Shown here one piece after another: positions 52,153-61,124 of a stretch of 64,000 bases of DNA; position 1 is the first letter of the stretch; each line of letters starts with the position of its first letter. Below the pieces are notes generated by a model. The model had not been told where the DNA came from, did not search any database, and saw only the letters and a program-made list of their open reading frames with translations. This stretch comes from JABACD01 sp047639675 (GTDB lineage: Bacteria; Planctomycetota; UBA1135; GCA-002686595), in assembly GCA_047639675.1 (NCBI GenBank), contig JBLIOI010000007.1, positions 1 to 64,000 of the forward strand, read 5' to 3'. The translations under genes were made by a program, and so were the position numbers.

Positions 52153-53034
52153 TCAATCTGGTAATCCACGCCAGAGTTCTGAGTCGGCCAGGCACCGTAA
52201 TTGTTTAAGGCTCAGGGTCTCCGCTCGCAGTCCAGAATCGATGCCCAAGCCCTCCAAGAGAGCCTTCGCTTGATCGCGACTGCCCACCAGCTCCCCCAGC
52301 ACGCGAGCCAAAGCCTGACGACGACGCTGAAAGAGCGCCGAACACAATTTTGACAACCTGGCCAATTCTTCACCCGCCAGCCCATCGGGTTGCCGTAAGA
52401 GGTGCGCAACGGCGCTGTCCACCTTTGGTCTGGGCCAAAACATACCTGGGCCCACTCTACGGCCCATTTCTACGGAGTAGACGGCCTGCAGGCGGGCGGA
52501 AATCGGCCCCCAATTGCGCGAACCGGCAGCAGCGCAGATTCGTTCGGCGACCTCAAGCTGCACCAGGACACTCATCGACTCGGGCGGATTTGGAAGTTCC
52601 GAGAGGACCACCATCAAGGGTGCGCTAATCGCATAGGGCAGATTCGCAACCAAGCTCCATTTACCCTCCGCGGGCAAAAGAGCGAGGACTTCCGGAGCCA
52701 GGGTATGCTTGGTCGCGAGAGCGTCCGTATGAATAGTGGTCAGGCCCTCGTGTTCGCCATAGCTTTCTAGCAAGGACTCCAACAGGCGCCCGTCAATTTC
52801 CACCGCGAGAACCTTGGCTCCCGCATCCAATAGCGGCGCGGTCAAGAATCCAAGGCCCGGACCGATTTCTAGGACGAAATCCCCAGGGCCAACCTGGGCA
52901 TCGCGCACCATCGCCTTGGTCAGGTTCTCGTCCAATAGAAAATTCTGCCCCAAGCGCCGCGAGGGCCGAAAGCCCGCAGCAGCGAGCCGAGCCTTCAACG
53001 GTCCCCAAGCCTCGCGTTCGGTATCGCCGCTCAA
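52153..53034 (-). CDS. rsmA: 16S rRNA (adenine 1518/1519-N6) dimethyltransferase
   Basis: 293 residues of the KsgA/RsmA family that dimethylates two adenines in helix 45 of 16S rRNA during late small-subunit assembly. The SAM-binding text is RRLGQNFLLDENLTKAM, then VLEIGPGLGFLTAPLL; the catalytic NLPY motif is in LVANLPYAISAPL. The start is a TTG overlapping the stop of the FGE-like gene (TTGA), so translation is coupled. Length is normal. Confidence 0.94.
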   Translation of the reverse strand: MSGDTEREAWGPLKARLAAAGFRPSRRLGQNFLLDENLTKAMVRDAQVGPGDFVLEIGPGLGFLTAPLLDAGAKVLAVEIDGRLLESLLESYGEHEGLTTIHTDALATKHTLAPEVLALLPAEGKWSLVANLPYAISAPLMVVLSELPNPPESMSVLVQLEVAERICAAAGSRNWGPISARLQAVYSVEMGRRVGPGMFWPRPKVDSAVAHLLRQPDGLAGEELARLSKLCSALFQRRRQALARVLGELVGSRDQAKALLEGLGIDSGLRAETLSLKQLRCLADSELWRGLPD

Positions 53035-53990
53035 GACTGCGCTCCCCGCAAGAGCTCTGCGAGTCCCTGCGCCGCCCCCGATTCTCCTTCTAACTTTTTA
53101 AGGAGCGGCACCGCCTGGCTCCCCCAAGAATTCCCAATGCGCTGCAAGCGCTTGATGGATTCTGGCGTGAGATCCCAGGCCTTCGACTCGACCCGTAACC
53201 ACTCCTCTGCATCCACGATCAATCGTAAGCCCAAGTCACGACTCCGATGACCCTCGTGCAGGGCCCGGCGATTAAAGGAAGTATTCCCATCGCCATCACC
53301 GTCGTTGCCGAGGTCCGCCTGATAGTCCAACCAGTAAATTTGCCGGCGATTCGAGAGGTATCCGCCCCCCATCGCCCAAGCCTCAAAGCGCTCGCGCCCG
53401 TCCTCTTGCACGACAATATCGTCGATCAGCACCCACTCAGCCACGTTACCCAAAAGGTCGTAAACTCCAGAAGGTGTGCATCCCTTGTCAAAAGTCCCGA
53501 CCGGCGCCAAGGTCCCCAGCTTCAACTCCAATGTATTGGCTACGGACTCAGCTGCCTGCCGACCCCAGGGGTAGTACTGAGCACGAGTTCCGGTCGCGAC
53601 ACGAATCCACTCGCGGGCAGTGGGAACTCGCATCCGGTTCTTTTCGGCGAACTCGCGAGCCTCGGTTAGGGTCATGCCAGTGGCTGGCAGAGTCGGCGCT
53701 AGATCGGGCCAGTAGGTTTGACACTCCAACGCAGAGCTATTGGAACCCTGGTTTTCCAGCCAGGCCTGCCACTCGTCTTGGGTCACCTCGAAGCGGTCCA
53801 CAAGTAGCGCGCGGTCGTTGGAGCAAACCACCGGCGCGACAGTCTCCGGCAGGAGCACACAGGGCAGGGGTGCCACGAAAACCAAACGCTCGAGACGCAG
53901 AACGCGCCCCTCCTCTTCGCCATTACACGAAGAGAATAGGAGCGCGCATAGAAGGGCGTACCACGGAAGCTGTTGGCGAAGATTGATCAC
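53031..53990 (-). CDS. FGE/sulfatase-modifying-factor-like lipoprotein
   Basis: 319 residues with a lipoprotein signal (LPWYALLCALLFSSC; Cys near residue 22). The SUMF1-like domain shows VDRFEVTQDEWQAWL, AREFAEKNRMRVPTAREW, YYPWG and GVYDLLGNVAEWV. In true formylglycine-generating enzymes a Cys pair binds copper; no clear copy of that pair is visible here, so it may be a non-enzymatic relative. It sits with rsmA in an overlapping pair. Function uncertain. Confidence 0.75.
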   Translation of the reverse strand: MINLRQQLPWYALLCALLFSSCNGEEEGRVLRLERLVFVAPLPCVLLPETVAPVVCSNDRALLVDRFEVTQDEWQAWLENQGSNSSALECQTYWPDLAPTLPATGMTLTEAREFAEKNRMRVPTAREWIRVATGTRAQYYPWGRQAAESVANTLELKLGTLAPVGTFDKGCTPSGVYDLLGNVAEWVLIDDIVVQEDGRERFEAWAMGGGYLSNRRQIYWLDYQADLGNDGDGDGNTSFNRRALHEGHRSRDLGLRLIVDAEEWLRVESKAWDLTPESIKRLQRIGNSWGSQAVPLLKKLEGESGAAQGLAELLRGAQS

Positions 53991-54017
53991 GCCGCTCAGC
54001 TTAACTCGTGGGACGGG

Positions 54018-54728
54018 CTACTTCGGGGGCGAAACGAAAATCTCGACGCGCCGATTGAGGGCACGGTTGGAAGCTGTGTCATTGGCGGCCAAGGGATCGA
54101 GGGGGCCAAAGCCTGCGACGACGACTTGGTCTTTGGAGACTCCGCCGCCACCGGTCAGGATCGCTGCGACCTCGATCGCGCGACTCGTGGAGAGTTGCAG
54201 ATTGCCGTGGGGAAAGCGCTTGAGAGTCGAAGCCTTGGCAACCGGAACGCTGTCCGTATGCCCGCGCACCCAAATGCGACCGTGGCCGCCACGCTTGATG
54301 TCTGCGGCGACAGTATTGATCAGCGCCTTACGACCCTCCTCGCCCACATCGGAGGAGCCTGACTTGAAGAGCACCGCATCGGGCACCATGTAGACGTAAG
54401 CGCCGTCATTGAGGTCGATGCGCGTGATGCCGCCGGGGTTATTCGAGAGGCCAGCGAGGCGCTTCTCGTAGTCTGCCAAGCGTTCCTCGAAGTCACCTTC
54501 TCCCGAACTGGCCTCGAGAGCATTGACCTGACTATTCGTCAGTTCGCTCGTCAGGCGATCGTTGCGGGCTTTCATGCGCGCGTGGTCAAGTTCCAAGGCG
54601 AGCAATTCGTCCTGGTAGTGCTTGGCCAGATCGACCGCCTGCTTGTACTGCTGCTGGGTCGCGCAGGAGGAGAACATAAGAGCGCCGAGTACCAGAAGGA
54701 TCGGGCGTGTGAACGTGTTGCGTTTCAT
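54018..54728 (-). CDS. OmpA-family (Pal-like) lipoprotein
   Basis: 236 residues. A lipobox lies in VLGALMFSSC (Cys near residue 23). A short coiled coil (residues 30-95) precedes the OmpA domain with VRGHTDSVPVAKAS, the D and R that bind diaminopimelate (GHTD; NRRVEIFVSP) and SRAIEVAAIL. It probably anchors the outer membrane to peptidoglycan. It is 27 bases from the FGE-like gene on the same strand. Confidence 0.88.
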   Translation of the reverse strand: MKRNTFTRPILLVLGALMFSSCATQQQYKQAVDLAKHYQDELLALELDHARMKARNDRLTSELTNSQVNALEASSGEGDFEERLADYEKRLAGLSNNPGGITRIDLNDGAYVYMVPDAVLFKSGSSDVGEEGRKALINTVAADIKRGGHGRIWVRGHTDSVPVAKASTLKRFPHGNLQLSTSRAIEVAAILTGGGGVSKDQVVVAGFGPLDPLAANDTASNRALNRRVEIFVSPPK

Positions 54729-55066
54729 GAATCGATTCCGTCGGAAATGCCGTCGTTCGGGGGAATTGGGCCTGATCCGGATCTCGTCCGGTCAGGTTGC
54801 CCGGTGCACATGCGCCCCCCGGTCCTACTCATCCTAGAGACCCAACGCTCCCGATCCAAAGCTCCTTCTGGGTACGACTCGAGGATTGCCATAAGTCCTC
54901 GCCAAAGGTCGAACTACGCCACTTCGGCAAGGTTCAAAAAACGGCGAAATTTCCCGCTTCGCGTCCCCCTTGACTCGCCCAAATACGAACACGCCCGGCG
55001 CGGGGAGATTTCAGATTTCGCTGATGATCTCCCCCGCGCCGGGCGGATGCTAGTGGCAGAGACCTA
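54729..55066. other. Intergenic region between OmpA lipoprotein and HTH protein genes
   Basis: A 338-base gap. The left half has no supported gene. The right end contains the strong terminator at 54992-55045. No clear promoter boxes were found for the OmpA gene. Confidence 0.4.
54992..55045 (-). terminator. Strong hairpin downstream of the membrane-anchored HTH gene
   Basis: An 18-base arm (CGCCCGGCGCGGGGAGAT) pairs with 55027-55045 apart from one bulged G; loop about 17 bases. It lies about 20 bases past the stop of the HTH gene, on the minus strand. Confidence 0.65.
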
Positions 55067-55615
55067 CTAGAAGCTGTCGCCGAAGAACATCGATGCGATG
55101 CCCTTTGCGATGCCGCTCGTCTCGCCGGAAGAGATGGAGAACAGGAGCGGCAAGGAACCGATCATGACCACAGTGGTGATCAGGACCGCAGCCAGAACCC
55201 CCATGGATTCCGTTGCTTCTTCTTCCTGGGCGGCGCCAGCGGCACGCGGAGCGCTGCGACGAAGGGGCGTGGCCTCCTCGATATCATCATCTTCGATTTC
55301 GATCTCGCCGACGTCTTCGATGTCGTCCTCGATGATCGTGTCGACGTCCGAGATCTCCTCGGTCGCCATGCCGGCCTCGTCAGCCATGTTGTCGTCCTCA
55401 AAGACGATTTCCTCGCTGGGCTCGCCGAGGTCAATGACTTCGGATCCGCCAAGATCGCTGCGTAGAGCTTCCACGTCTCCTTTGCGAAGTTTCATGGTCT
55501 CGCCTTCGCGAAAAGCGCGGATCTCACCTTCGGAAACGAGGCGCTTGAGCTCCTCTTCTTTTAGGCGTAGCTCCGACAGGGCCTCATCAAAGCTAAAGAA
55601 TTCGTCGTTGGACAC
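55067..55615 (-). CDS. Membrane-anchored helix-turn-helix protein
   Basis: 182 residues. Residues 7-55 (FSFDEALSELRLKEEELKRL, then VSEGEIRAFREGETMKL) match excisionase/MerR-like winged-helix DNA-binding domains. A very acidic linker follows (residues 60-120, EDDIEDVGEIEIEDDD), and a single transmembrane helix near 140-162 (MGVLAAVLITTVVMIGSLPL), so DNA binding would be next to the membrane. Target and signal unknown. Confidence 0.68.
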   Translation of the reverse strand: MSNDEFFSFDEALSELRLKEEELKRLVSEGEIRAFREGETMKLRKGDVEALRSDLGGSEVIDLGEPSEEIVFEDDNMADEAGMATEEISDVDTIIEDDIEDVGEIEIEDDDIEEATPLRRSAPRAAGAAQEEEATESMGVLAAVLITTVVMIGSLPLLFSISSGETSGIAKGIASMFFGDSF

Positions 55616-55771
55616 AGGCGTGGCTCCTTGGGGGTCGGCGAGACAGAAACATCGGGGCTCTGCCTTAGGTCGCTGGGGATTTCGAGTGGGATATTCTAGC
55701 GTGGTGGGCGTTAGCAGCCCAAGCCCTATTTCCGAGCCCTGAGGCCGGATCGAGGGCTAAGAGAGACCGAA

Positions 55772-56218
55772 CTACTCGTCTTCGAGTAGCCCGTCCTCGA
55801 TGAACCTCTCTTCGAGGTCCTCGTACGTGTGGTCGGAATCGTCATTGAATCCGTTGAGTCGCAAGTCGAGGCCAATGTTGCGGGCAGCCACGAGCTTAAT
55901 GCCTTGGGTGCCCTTGGAGCCTCCGTTGGCCTGATAGACAGCTAAGTGCGCGCTGATCGTGTCGATCACGTAGAGCACATTGTTGCCGGTAACATCGATA
56001 CCAGTGACCGCGATCATGCGGTGATTGGAATCAGAGTTGCCCAAAACAGCGCTGGGCAAGTTGACCTCGAGGTTGAACCCATCACCATCATCTTGAGCGA
56101 ACTTAGTCGGCTCCAGAGCGTAGCCCCCGGCGGCAAGCAGAGAGCCAGCGATCAGCATCCAGAGACCGCCTTCGCGTCGCTTGGCTCCGAGGCCAGCATT
56201 CTGTGTGTGCAATTCCAT
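55772..56218 (-). CDS. Hypothetical envelope protein
   Basis: 148 residues, not recognised. A hydrophobic segment near residues 18-36 (GLWMLIAGSLLAAGGYAL) looks like a signal anchor. The remainder is beta-rich with an acidic end (YEDLEERFIEDGLLEDE). It resembles a prepilin only in having an early hydrophobic helix, without a convincing prepilin peptidase site. Function unknown. Confidence 0.55.
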   Translation of the reverse strand: MELHTQNAGLGAKRREGGLWMLIAGSLLAAGGYALEPTKFAQDDGDGFNLEVNLPSAVLGNSDSNHRMIAVTGIDVTGNNVLYVIDTISAHLAVYQANGGSKGTQGIKLVAARNIGLDLRLNGFNDDSDHTYEDLEERFIEDGLLEDE

Positions 56219-56322
56219 GATCAGAGTGGGGAGAGTGGGGTCTTCGGACAGGCATCTGAATGCCTGATGCTGAGCCTATCCTAGCGGCAAGCTCTGGTTG
56301 CGGGCAACCTGCTGAATTCCGG

Positions 56323-57294
56323 CTACCAACCGCCCAAGTCGCCGGAAATCTCCTCGACGAGGTCCTTGAGGGTCAAAAGACCTACGGGCTCCTCGGGATT
56401 GCCCACAGCTGCCATGCGCAAGCCGGCGACGCGCAGCTGGCGTAGAGCCCTGTCGACAGAGAGATCGGGTTCCAAGAAAAGCAGCTCGCGAATATCCTGG
56501 AGCACGGGTATCCCGGACCCCGCTTGTAAGACTCCCAGTTGGTGAACGTAGCCCACGACGCAGGCTCCCTCGCAAACCGGCAGGCGTGTGAAGTTGGACT
56601 TCTCAACTTGCTCTCGCTGCCTGGCGTCGCCCGCCTCTGTTTGCAGCTTGAGAACTTCGCCCCAGGGAATCATCGCGCGCGTAATCGGCAAGGTTCGCAG
56701 GCGCAGGGCGTTGCGTGCCAATTCCTCCGCGTGCGGTTCTAGAGCACCCGCTGCGCGACCCTCGGCCAAAACCGAGAGAAGCTCCATGCGGCCCGCACGT
56801 TCCACGATTTGCTCAGGCTCAAACCCCAGGAGTTTCTCAAGCCCACGCGTTAGCAATCCGAGCACCAATTGAAGCGGCCAGAAAACCCAACGGAAGAAAG
56901 TGAGAAGCGGCGCACTGAGACGCATCAAGTCGTGAGGACGGCGGCGATAGAGATCTTTGGGCAAGAGCTCACCAAATAGAAACACCACAGGCGTCATCAC
57001 AAGAGCAAGAAAGATGTCCCGCTTCCAATCGTCAACTCCGTTGCTCTCAAAGGAGTATTCAACGCTGATCGTCATCAACTCAAGGGTCAAGTTGTTGCCG
57101 ATTAGGATCGTGATCAAAACCGCAGCGCGCTTCTCGGTTAGCGCGCGCACGAGCTGTGCCCAAGGCGCCCCGCGCCGCGCTTCAATCTCCAAGCGTGAGC
57201 GCTTGACAGAGTACAAACCCGTCTCCGAACCGGAGAACATCGCCGACAGGAAGAGACCCGCCCCCAAGATCAACGCTAGAACGAAGAAGGTCAA
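56323..57294 (-). CDS. CNNM/CBS (HlyC/CorC-type) membrane protein
   Basis: 323 residues. Four-helix CNNM (DUF21) region at 1-145 (ALILGAGLFLSAMFSGSETG, VFLFGELLPKDLYRR) then a CBS pair (LRTLPITRAMIPWGEVLKLQ onward). The C-terminal CorC/HlyC domain is shorter than usual. Members are Mg/Co-linked transporters or regulators. Start is a TTG overlapping the stop of the next gene upstream. Confidence 0.85.
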   Translation of the reverse strand: MTFFVLALILGAGLFLSAMFSGSETGLYSVKRSRLEIEARRGAPWAQLVRALTEKRAAVLITILIGNNLTLELMTISVEYSFESNGVDDWKRDIFLALVMTPVVFLFGELLPKDLYRRRPHDLMRLSAPLLTFFRWVFWPLQLVLGLLTRGLEKLLGFEPEQIVERAGRMELLSVLAEGRAAGALEPHAEELARNALRLRTLPITRAMIPWGEVLKLQTEAGDARQREQVEKSNFTRLPVCEGACVVGYVHQLGVLQAGSGIPVLQDIRELLFLEPDLSVDRALRQLRVAGLRMAAVGNPEEPVGLLTLKDLVEEISGDLGGW

Positions 57295-58514
57295 GCGACT
57301 GACTCCGGCTCGCGCTCTACGTACATGTCAACTGTCACGATTCGCCGGCCGCGCACTTCATGAACATCGAAGACCAAGGATCCAACACGGGCTTCGTCAC
57401 CAGCTTTTGGGATGCGCCCAAGTTGTGCTGTGACAAAACCGCCAACGGTTTCAAACTCGATAGGAACGACTTGGAAACCAAAGAGGTCATTCCAATCGCG
57501 AATCGAGAGTCCGCCAGATACACGAAAGCGGTTCTCCCCCAGTGGCACAACCGGCCTCTCGCGCTCTTCTCCTTCGACCCGCAACTCCCCCACGATCTCT
57601 TCGAAGACGTCTTCGATGGTCACCACGCCAGCCGTGCCGCCCCACTCGTCGACGACGACAGCTTCGGCGGTACGATCAGCACGGAACTCACGCAAGAGAT
57701 CCAGAGCGTGGGCGACTTCGGGCACGAATTTGACAGGCATCACCAGCTCACGCACCGAACGATCGGCGCGTGTGTAGAGATCACGTAATCTAACGTAGCC
57801 CAAGACGTGGTCCGCGTCCTCCTCGATCACGGGCAGCCAAGTCAGTCGACGCTTGCTCGCTTCCTCCAAGATTGCGGCTGGATCCTCGTCCACATCCAAC
57901 ATTAAAGCGTCAACACGCGGTGTCATGATTTCACGTATGCGAATGCCGCCGAGTTCGACGATCTCCGCAAGCATGTCCGCCTCTGCGCGTTCTAGATGTC
58001 CAGCCTGAGCACTGACCGAAAGAACCTTAGCCAAGTCATCGGGAGAGATGGCGCGTTCTTCGCCACCGGACTCGCCGAGCGCTCTTGCAATCACATCAAG
58101 GGTCTTGGAGAAGGTCGTGGTGACCGGCTTCAGGGTCCGAACAAGGGCGGTCATCGGTAGAGCGCCCATGCTCGAAATCGCCATCGGGATGCGCAGTGCC
58201 AAGGTCTTTGGCAAAATTTCGCCGACGATCAGAATCGTCAGCAAGGGCGCCAGCACGCCAACAAGCGGTTCGTACTTTCCAGCGCCCCAAGAGATGCGCA
58301 CGGCAATGGAAAAGTAGGCCACGTTGGTGAACAGGTTGCCAAGAAGCACCGTGACCAAGAGCTTGCGCGAGTCCTCGAGCAGGCGCTGCACCCGTTGCGG
58401 GGAACGTTCGAGCTGCTCAGCGGTCAGGCTAAATAGCGCTGCTTCGAATCCACTGAAGCTGGCGGAGAGCGCCAGCAACAAGGGGAAGAGCATGAAAAAG
58501 TAAACGTCGTCCAT
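57291..58514 (-). CDS. CNNM/CBS/CorC_HlyC membrane protein
   Basis: 408 residues, a full-length paralogue of the gene downstream: CNNM domain (LALSASFSGFEAALFSLTAE, ILPKTLAL), CBS pair (IREIMTPRVDALMLDVDEDP) and a C-terminal CorC_HlyC domain with VVDEWGGTAGVVTIEDVFEE. The start codon overlaps the stop of the histidine kinase in TGATG. Ion specificity is unknown. Confidence 0.9.
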   Translation of the reverse strand: MDDVYFFMLFPLLLALSASFSGFEAALFSLTAEQLERSPQRVQRLLEDSRKLLVTVLLGNLFTNVAYFSIAVRISWGAGKYEPLVGVLAPLLTILIVGEILPKTLALRIPMAISSMGALPMTALVRTLKPVTTTFSKTLDVIARALGESGGEERAISPDDLAKVLSVSAQAGHLERAEADMLAEIVELGGIRIREIMTPRVDALMLDVDEDPAAILEEASKRRLTWLPVIEEDADHVLGYVRLRDLYTRADRSVRELVMPVKFVPEVAHALDLLREFRADRTAEAVVVDEWGGTAGVVTIEDVFEEIVGELRVEGEERERPVVPLGENRFRVSGGLSIRDWNDLFGFQVVPIEFETVGGFVTAQLGRIPKAGDEARVGSLVFDVHEVRGRRIVTVDMYVEREPESVA

Positions 58515-59968
58515 CAAGGAGTCAGGGCGCCTAGCGCCCCTGAGCTTGGCAAGATCAATTCAACCCACAAACCACCGCGTGGTTCATTGCGCAGGACGAC
58601 CTTCCCATCGTGAGCATCGACAACATTGTGGACCAGCGCAAGGCCAAGCCCAGTCCCTCGTCCAACTTCTTTGGTGGTGTAGAAGAGGTCTGCGACGTGC
58701 TCTAGATTCTCCGCGAGAATTCCTGTGCCATTATCGATCACGGACAGGACGACTTCGCTCCCCTTCTGCTGCAAGCTGACTTCGATCCTCGACCCCTCCT
58801 GCTTATCCTCGAGCGCATCGAGCGCATTCACCAGTAAATTGAGAACTGCCTGCCCCAGTTCCGAGGCCTGACCAAGAACGATACAGGGCTCTCTGGGTAG
58901 CTCCTCGACCAGTGTCACACCCTGTTCCCGCGCTCGATGTTGCACCAATTCTAGAGCATCGCGGACAGGCCCACCGAAATCCATAGGCACAAGTTCTGCT
59001 GTGCGCGGAGTGAAGCGCAAGAGCTTGCCAACCGTCGCTTGAATGCGTTCCAGACCACCTTGTAGAAGAGCGTGGTAGCGCCTGCGCTTTTCAGGCCCCG
59101 TCGATTCCCGGTCGAGGACCTCGACCGCGTTCAACATTCCGCCGAGCGGATTATTAATCTCGTGGGCAATTCCTGCGGCGAGCTCGCCCATCGCCGCCAA
59201 TCGACGCTGACGCATGGCAGCAGCCTCCGCGTGCGTGGCCTTTTCCGTCGCAGCCTGGACCTCATTTGCCAAGTGTTCTTGAAAGCCATGCACATCCGCG
59301 GACATCTTGTTGAAGTTCAGGATTAGATCCGTCAGCTCATCCGAGTGCCGTGGAACTCGAACTTGGAACTCCGATTCTCCATCCGAAACACGCCTCGCTC
59401 CCGCGGTCAGTAAACGCACTGGCTGCAAAACGTAGAGCCGTACAACGGAGAAGGTCCCGAAGAACAAGAGTAAGGTCATAAGCGAAAACCACGGCAAGAG
59501 TCCAAGCCAAACAGACTCTGTGTTGCTGGCAATGCGAACCCAGCAACCGCCCCAGACATTTCCAGAGTCATCTATGATCGGAAGAGCCTGCCCGTCCATA
59601 GCGCTGATGACTTTCTTGGTCCTGATTGCGAGCTCAATGACCTCGCTGATCGCTTCCTTATCGAATAAGACATCTCGCTGTGACGAGCCCACCGGATTGA
59701 GTGACACGCCGTCAGGGTTGCGATCCACAATCACGGCATCAGAAACCACATCCCAAGCGGGCCACTTCAGGATATTCCCGACGCGTAGCTCGCTGCGCTC
59801 ATTGATGGAGTTACTAAGAATATAGAGCAAGCGCTCACCATTCTTCTGCTCCGTAGCTGCACGCTCGCTGCCGATCGTGTCGGTCAAGTAATAGAGCCCA
59901 GCTCCGAACACCGCCAGGTTGATGGTGCCGACCAAGGTCAGCACGCGTAGTCCAAGAGATATCCTCAA
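58514..59968 (-). CDS. Membrane sensor histidine kinase (NtrB/PilS-like)
   Basis: 484 residues. Two transmembrane segments flank an extracytoplasmic sensor (about 30-155), with the second at 157-182. A HAMP-like region follows (VLQPVRLLTAGARRVSDGES), then HisKA with the phosphorylatable H269 (GIAHEINNPLGG) and an HATPase_c domain (NLLVNALDALEDKQEG, GTGLGLALVHNVV). It is encoded between the pilus genes and the CNNM genes, so the pilus or envelope state could be its cue. No response regulator lies nearby. Confidence 0.9.
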   Translation of the reverse strand: MRISLGLRVLTLVGTINLAVFGAGLYYLTDTIGSERAATEQKNGERLLYILSNSINERSELRVGNILKWPAWDVVSDAVIVDRNPDGVSLNPVGSSQRDVLFDKEAISEVIELAIRTKKVISAMDGQALPIIDDSGNVWGGCWVRIASNTESVWLGLLPWFSLMTLLLFFGTFSVVRLYVLQPVRLLTAGARRVSDGESEFQVRVPRHSDELTDLILNFNKMSADVHGFQEHLANEVQAATEKATHAEAAAMRQRRLAAMGELAAGIAHEINNPLGGMLNAVEVLDRESTGPEKRRRYHALLQGGLERIQATVGKLLRFTPRTAELVPMDFGGPVRDALELVQHRAREQGVTLVEELPREPCIVLGQASELGQAVLNLLVNALDALEDKQEGSRIEVSLQQKGSEVVLSVIDNGTGILAENLEHVADLFYTTKEVGRGTGLGLALVHNVVDAHDGKVVLRNEPRGGLWVELILPSSGALGALTP

Positions 59969-59980
59969 GAGCTTCCCACT

Positions 59981-61114
59981 CTACATATTGCCCAGTTCCG
60001 ACATGATGCCGAGAAGCGGCATGAAGAGCGCTACAACTATGAATCCAACCATGGCCGAAATCACGATGAGAAGCAGCGGCTCAAGCAGTTTGAATAGGCC
60101 GTCAATCTTGCGGTCGACTTGCTTTTCGTAAGCATCGGCCACCTTGACAAGCATACGGTCCAATTCACCGGTTTCCTCGCCCACGTCGACCATGTTGACC
60201 ACCAAGTCATCGAACAGACCAGTTGCACCCATGGGACGCGCCAAGCCCTCACCTTCGCGCACGGTACGACGCACGTGCTCGACTGCATCACGCATCACAT
60301 CATTGCCCGTGGAATCACGCACGATTTCGAGAGCGTCCAGGTGCGGCACACCCGCCTGCATCAGTGTTCCGAAGGTACGCGCAAAGGCTGCGACCAAGGT
60401 GTACGAGACCAAATTACCGGCAACCGGTAAACGCAGAGCCATTTTATGCATGAAGTAACGGTAGCCACCGGGTTTCCCCATCATCGCCACGTGTCCAAAG
60501 AATGCCAAGATCGGCACGCCAAAGACCAGGTACCAATAGTTGACCGCAACATTCGAGATGTCGAGCAGAATCTGCGTCATGCGCGGCAACTCAACATTGA
60601 ACGAGGCGAAGATCTCCTCAAAGCGCGGGATGACAAAGACGATCACCGCCGACATGATGCCCACGGCAACGACGAAGATCACTGAGGGATAAATCATCGC
60701 TCCCTTGACCGTCGCACGAAACTCTGCCGCCTTTTCACGAAAGGTCGCCAAGCGGTTCAAAATCGTGTCGAGCACACCACCGGCCTCGCCAGCGCGCACC
60801 ATCGAGGTGTACAGCTCGTCAAAGACTTTTTCGTGTTTGCCCATCGCCTCGGACAAGCGCGTTCCGCCGGAGACATCCTCAACCAGGTCGCCCAAGATGT
60901 ATTTGAACGGTCCGGGACGCGTCTGTCCCTCCAAAATCGAAAGCGACTTGACCACAGGAATACCCGCTTCGCTCAGAGTTGCGAGCTGCACGGTAAAATC
61001 TGTGATGAGCTGCCCCGCTACGCGTCCACGGCGTTTGCCTTGCTTCGCAGTGGCACCGCCAGCCGATTTTTGAGCTTGTGCCGGTGCGGAGGTGCGTCGA
61101 ATCTTCTTTGCCAT
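59981..61114 (-). CDS. pilC: Type IV pilus/type II secretion inner membrane platform protein
   Basis: 377 residues of the PilC/GspF family: two repeated cytoplasmic helical domains (LVEDVSGGTRLSEAMGKHEK, VRRTVREGEGLARPMG) and three membrane segments, the last near the end (LEPLLLIVISAMVGFIVVAL). The protein binds the ATPase and the pilin assembly. It follows pilB with 10 bases between. Gene order pilT-pilB-pilC supports a pilus rather than a secretion system. Confidence 0.92.
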   Translation of the reverse strand: MAKKIRRTSAPAQAQKSAGGATAKQGKRRGRVAGQLITDFTVQLATLSEAGIPVVKSLSILEGQTRPGPFKYILGDLVEDVSGGTRLSEAMGKHEKVFDELYTSMVRAGEAGGVLDTILNRLATFREKAAEFRATVKGAMIYPSVIFVVAVGIMSAVIVFVIPRFEEIFASFNVELPRMTQILLDISNVAVNYWYLVFGVPILAFFGHVAMMGKPGGYRYFMHKMALRLPVAGNLVSYTLVAAFARTFGTLMQAGVPHLDALEIVRDSTGNDVMRDAVEHVRRTVREGEGLARPMGATGLFDDLVVNMVDVGEETGELDRMLVKVADAYEKQVDRKIDGLFKLLEPLLLIVISAMVGFIVVALFMPLLGIMSELGNM

Positions 61115-61124
61115 TGGGGGTCGC

